From Clostridia bacterium (lineage in GTDB: Bacteria > Bacillota > Clostridia > TANB77 > CAG-508): 64,000 bases of DNA. Location of the stretch: positions 9,746-73,745 of the forward strand of contig CAADUZ010000013.1 of assembly GCA_900752335.1 (NCBI GenBank). The letters run 5' to 3'. Each line of letters starts with the position of its first letter. Within the stretch, counting starts at the first letter, position 1. The notes below the pieces were generated by a model. It made no database searches and was not told the origin of the DNA. It was given only the letters and a program-made list of their open reading frames with translations. Below, piece by piece: positions 62,268 to 64,000 of the stretch. Both the position numbers and the translations under genes were made by a program.

Positions 62268-62840
62268 TTAGATATGTAGCCTTCTATCTAATTCTTCTAA
62301 AATATTTTTTCCACATAATATTAGTGACATAACAAATGTAAAAAATGCTATTCCGCTTGATATTATCGTAAATATTGGTACTATTATGATATTATCAAAT
62401 GCGAAAAATATTATAAGTGGTACCATACTAATTGCAAATATAATTAATTGATATATTGCATATTTATAGTATCTATTTACACTAACTATCGTTAAAATTA
62501 GCATTGTAGTATTGGCAATTATTATAATTATTGGAATTGCTAAATTTATTGACCATCCTTTATAGTCAAAGATATAATCTATGCATAGCACAAGTAGTGA
62601 AATTACTATAAATTGCAGTGTTACACTAGAGCCTATATTTACGTTCCTACTAATAGAATATATAACTGTTATCCATGAATACACTATTCCTGCAATTACA
62701 ATTAAGCACCATAAATATCTCGTAGAGGTGCATAAATTTACTATCACACATGTTATAGCTATAGCAAATGATATAATTAGCATTATGCCACTTGCTAAAT
62801 TTATTTCTTTTACATTTCTCACTTTAGGATATAAAGTCAT
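62268..62840 (-). CDS. DUF6320-like integral membrane protein, 190 aa
   Basis: About six membrane helices, with a short cytoplasmic N terminus (MTLYPKVRNVKEINL), typical of the small integral membrane proteins placed next to the condensation-type acyltransferase in Clostridia. The start at 62840 is chosen because GAAGGGA lies nine bases upstream; the ATG at 62849 touches that site. Its start overlaps the 3' end of the upstream acyltransferase gene (stop at 62824), so translation is probably coupled. The N-terminal zinc-binding part that some relatives have is not present. Confidence 0.7.
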   Translation of the reverse strand: MTLYPKVRNVKEINLASGIMLIISFAIAITCVIVNLCTSTRYLWCLIVIAGIVYSWITVIYSISRNVNIGSSVTLQFIVISLLVLCIDYIFDYKGWSINLAIPIIIIIANTTMLILTIVSVNRYYKYAIYQLIIFAISMVPLIIFFAFDNIIIVPIFTIISSGIAFFTFVMSLILCGKNILEELDRRLHI

Positions 62841-64000
62841 GCACACCATTCCCTTCTACAGTTATACTAATTCCCTCTTCTTTTAGTTTCTTACAGAATT
62901 CCTCTTCTACTTTTGTTCCTTGAAGTGTCGAAGTAAATGTAAATACTAAATTATTTTCAAATGAGCAGCTCGAACATTTTATTTTTTCAACTGATTCTGG
63001 TGCTATAAGCATTAAAAATTTATCTATATATTTTTGATATTCACCTATAATACCAATTCTACCAATATTAGAGAATGTTGTGGTTGTATATTTTCTTATT
63101 TCAATATAGCTTAATTTTACAATGATAAGTTTCAAAAATAATGGTATTGTTTTTATAAAAATATTGTTTCCTAATTTCACATTAGCTGACATTGTTTTGC
63201 TTATTTCTTCCATTGTAAGTTTTTCTTCAAAACCTTTCTTTACAAATTCTAATATTCCTTCAAACTTTTGTAAGTTCTCGTTTTCCATATTTGCTTGCAA
63301 AGTTATGTAACTAAAAAAATTATTTATAGTTTCTGATTTAAAATACTTTCTTAAATCTACTGGAATGCATATTTTGATTGGCTTTTTTCCATCATATTCC
63401 TTGTAATTTGTACTATATATAGCATGAATTATAACTGCTGTTAAGTATTGGGTAACAGTAACGCCATTTTCTTTAGCTTTTTTCTTCAATTCTTCAATAT
63501 TTATATTTACATGGATTACACCTATTGCCGCAAGCGGAAGTTTCTTTCCTTTTAATATATATGCTTTTTTACCGCCTTTGGCTGGCTTTGAATTTTTATT
63601 ATAATTCTTTAAGTAATCATCTTCTGTATTATTAGACAATTTTCGCTCCATCCTTAGGTTAGTATTAAAATCCTGTGGATGAGCAAGTTCAATATATGTA
63701 TATACTATTTCCTTTAAGAAAATTACTCCACTATTCCCATCTGTTAGTGAATGAAATATATCCACATTTATTTTATTTTCATAGTATGTCACTTTAAATA
63801 AGTAATCATTGTTTGTATTTGGATCTATGTATTTACATGGATAATTCTTTTCTTTTTCTATTTGAATATCTTTGCCATTTTCCTCGAAATAATACCAGAA
63901 AAGCCCTTTTTTAAGCTTTACTTTAAAAGATGGTATTTTGTCTAAAGCTATTTTTACTGCCATCTTTAAAGTTTTAGGATTTACCCTTTCTTTAAGTACA
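62824..64000 (-). CDS. Condensation-like alcohol acetyltransferase, 5' end outside window
   Basis: A CoA-dependent acyltransferase fold as in alcohol acetyltransferases and NRPS condensation domains. The active-site motif HSLTDGNSG is at about residue 90 of the visible part, and the second half has the usual VPVDLRKYF and TTTTFSNIGRIG segments. The frame continues upstream without a stop to the right edge (VLKERVNPKTLK before the ATG at 63963), and this stretch matches the usual start of the family, so that ATG is internal and the gene is partial. It overlaps the DUF6320-like gene; the two probably act together in making an acylated lipid or metabolite of unknown nature. Confidence 0.82.
   Translation of the reverse strand, partial: VLKERVNPKTLKMAVKIALDKIPSFKVKLKKGLFWYYFEENGKDIQIEKEKNYPCKYIDPNTNNDYLFKVTYYENKINVDIFHSLTDGNSGVIFLKEIVYTYIELAHPQDFNTNLRMERKLSNNTEDDYLKNYNKNSKPAKGGKKAYILKGKKLPLAAIGVIHVNINIEELKKKAKENGVTVTQYLTAVIIHAIYSTNYKEYDGKKPIKICIPVDLRKYFKSETINNFFSYITLQANMENENLQKFEGILEFVKKGFEEKLTMEEISKTMSANVKLGNNIFIKTIPLFLKLIIVKLSYIEIRKYTTTTFSNIGRIGIIGEYQKYIDKFLMLIAPESVEKIKCSSCSFENNLVFTFTSTLQGTKVEEEFCKKLKEEGISITVEGNGVHDFIS

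Overview
The window comes from a low-GC Gram-positive bacterium of the Clostridia type, probably an uncultured or gut-associated lineage. Supporting signs are AT-rich DNA with AAGGAGG-type ribosome binding sites, a Gram-positive PolC, class III fructose-1,6-bisphosphatase, pyruvate phosphate dikinase, a SigH-like sigma factor, a SpoVB/MurJ-like flippase, a sortase with LPxTG-type substrates, YkuD L,D-transpeptidases and a type A RNase P RNA. Species cannot be fixed from the sequence. Most genes lie on the minus strand, so the window seems to sit within one replichore.

Layout. 1-10.3 kb: a CBS-pair protein, a Tyr/Asn-rich protein, murD, a cytidylate-kinase-like gene, a 27-residue peptide gene with its own promoter and terminator, then a cluster read leftward: nucleotidyltransferase-like protein, PHP phosphoesterase, uvrA and a transglutaminase-like protein. 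10.4-17.3 kb: an isolated GC-rich gene, fbp, uvrB, a short-chain dehydrogenase and an L,D-transpeptidase. 17.4-26.4 kb: rnpB, two unknown proteins, then a minus-strand run of a dCMP deaminase, two paralogous polytopic membrane proteins, der, plsY and gpsA, with rpmF ahead of it. 26.6-38.3 kb: a frameshifted asnB, an IPKTG-anchored surface protein, ppdK, a DUF1294 protein, two tandem ATP-grasp enzymes, a flippase and glyS. 38.3-46.9 kb: a DnaA-box cluster, polC, and the envelope/translation run pyrH-frr-uppS-cdsA-rseP, with rseP frameshifted. 47-53.5 kb: sortase and an LPQTG protein, ychF, a second L,D-transpeptidase, tRNA-Thr directly after sigH, a frameshifted rqcH, and a second isolated GC-rich gene. 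53.6-64 kb: a FIST-aldehyde dehydrogenase-alcohol dehydrogenase operon, ligA, pgsA, a DUF5665 protein, a truncated Rpn nuclease next to a group of hairpins, rpmE, small membrane proteins, and a condensation-like acyltransferase cut by the right edge.

Most of the window is housekeeping: DNA repair and replication (uvrA, uvrB, polC, ligA), lipid and wall precursors (cdsA, pgsA, plsY, gpsA, uppS, murD), wall remodelling and surface anchoring (two L,D-transpeptidases, sortase plus two substrates), and translation (glyS, frr, rpmF, rpmE, tRNA-Thr, rqcH). I do not see a complete novel defence or mobile system. The signals most worth following are: six DnaA boxes within 180 bp between polC and glyS; six REP-like palindromic repeats, most of them abutting stop codons; a four-copy TGTAAT direct-repeat operator; two isolated GC-rich genes; a probable nucleotidyltransferase carrying a zinc-knuckle insertion; and three otherwise intact genes each broken by a single extra base.
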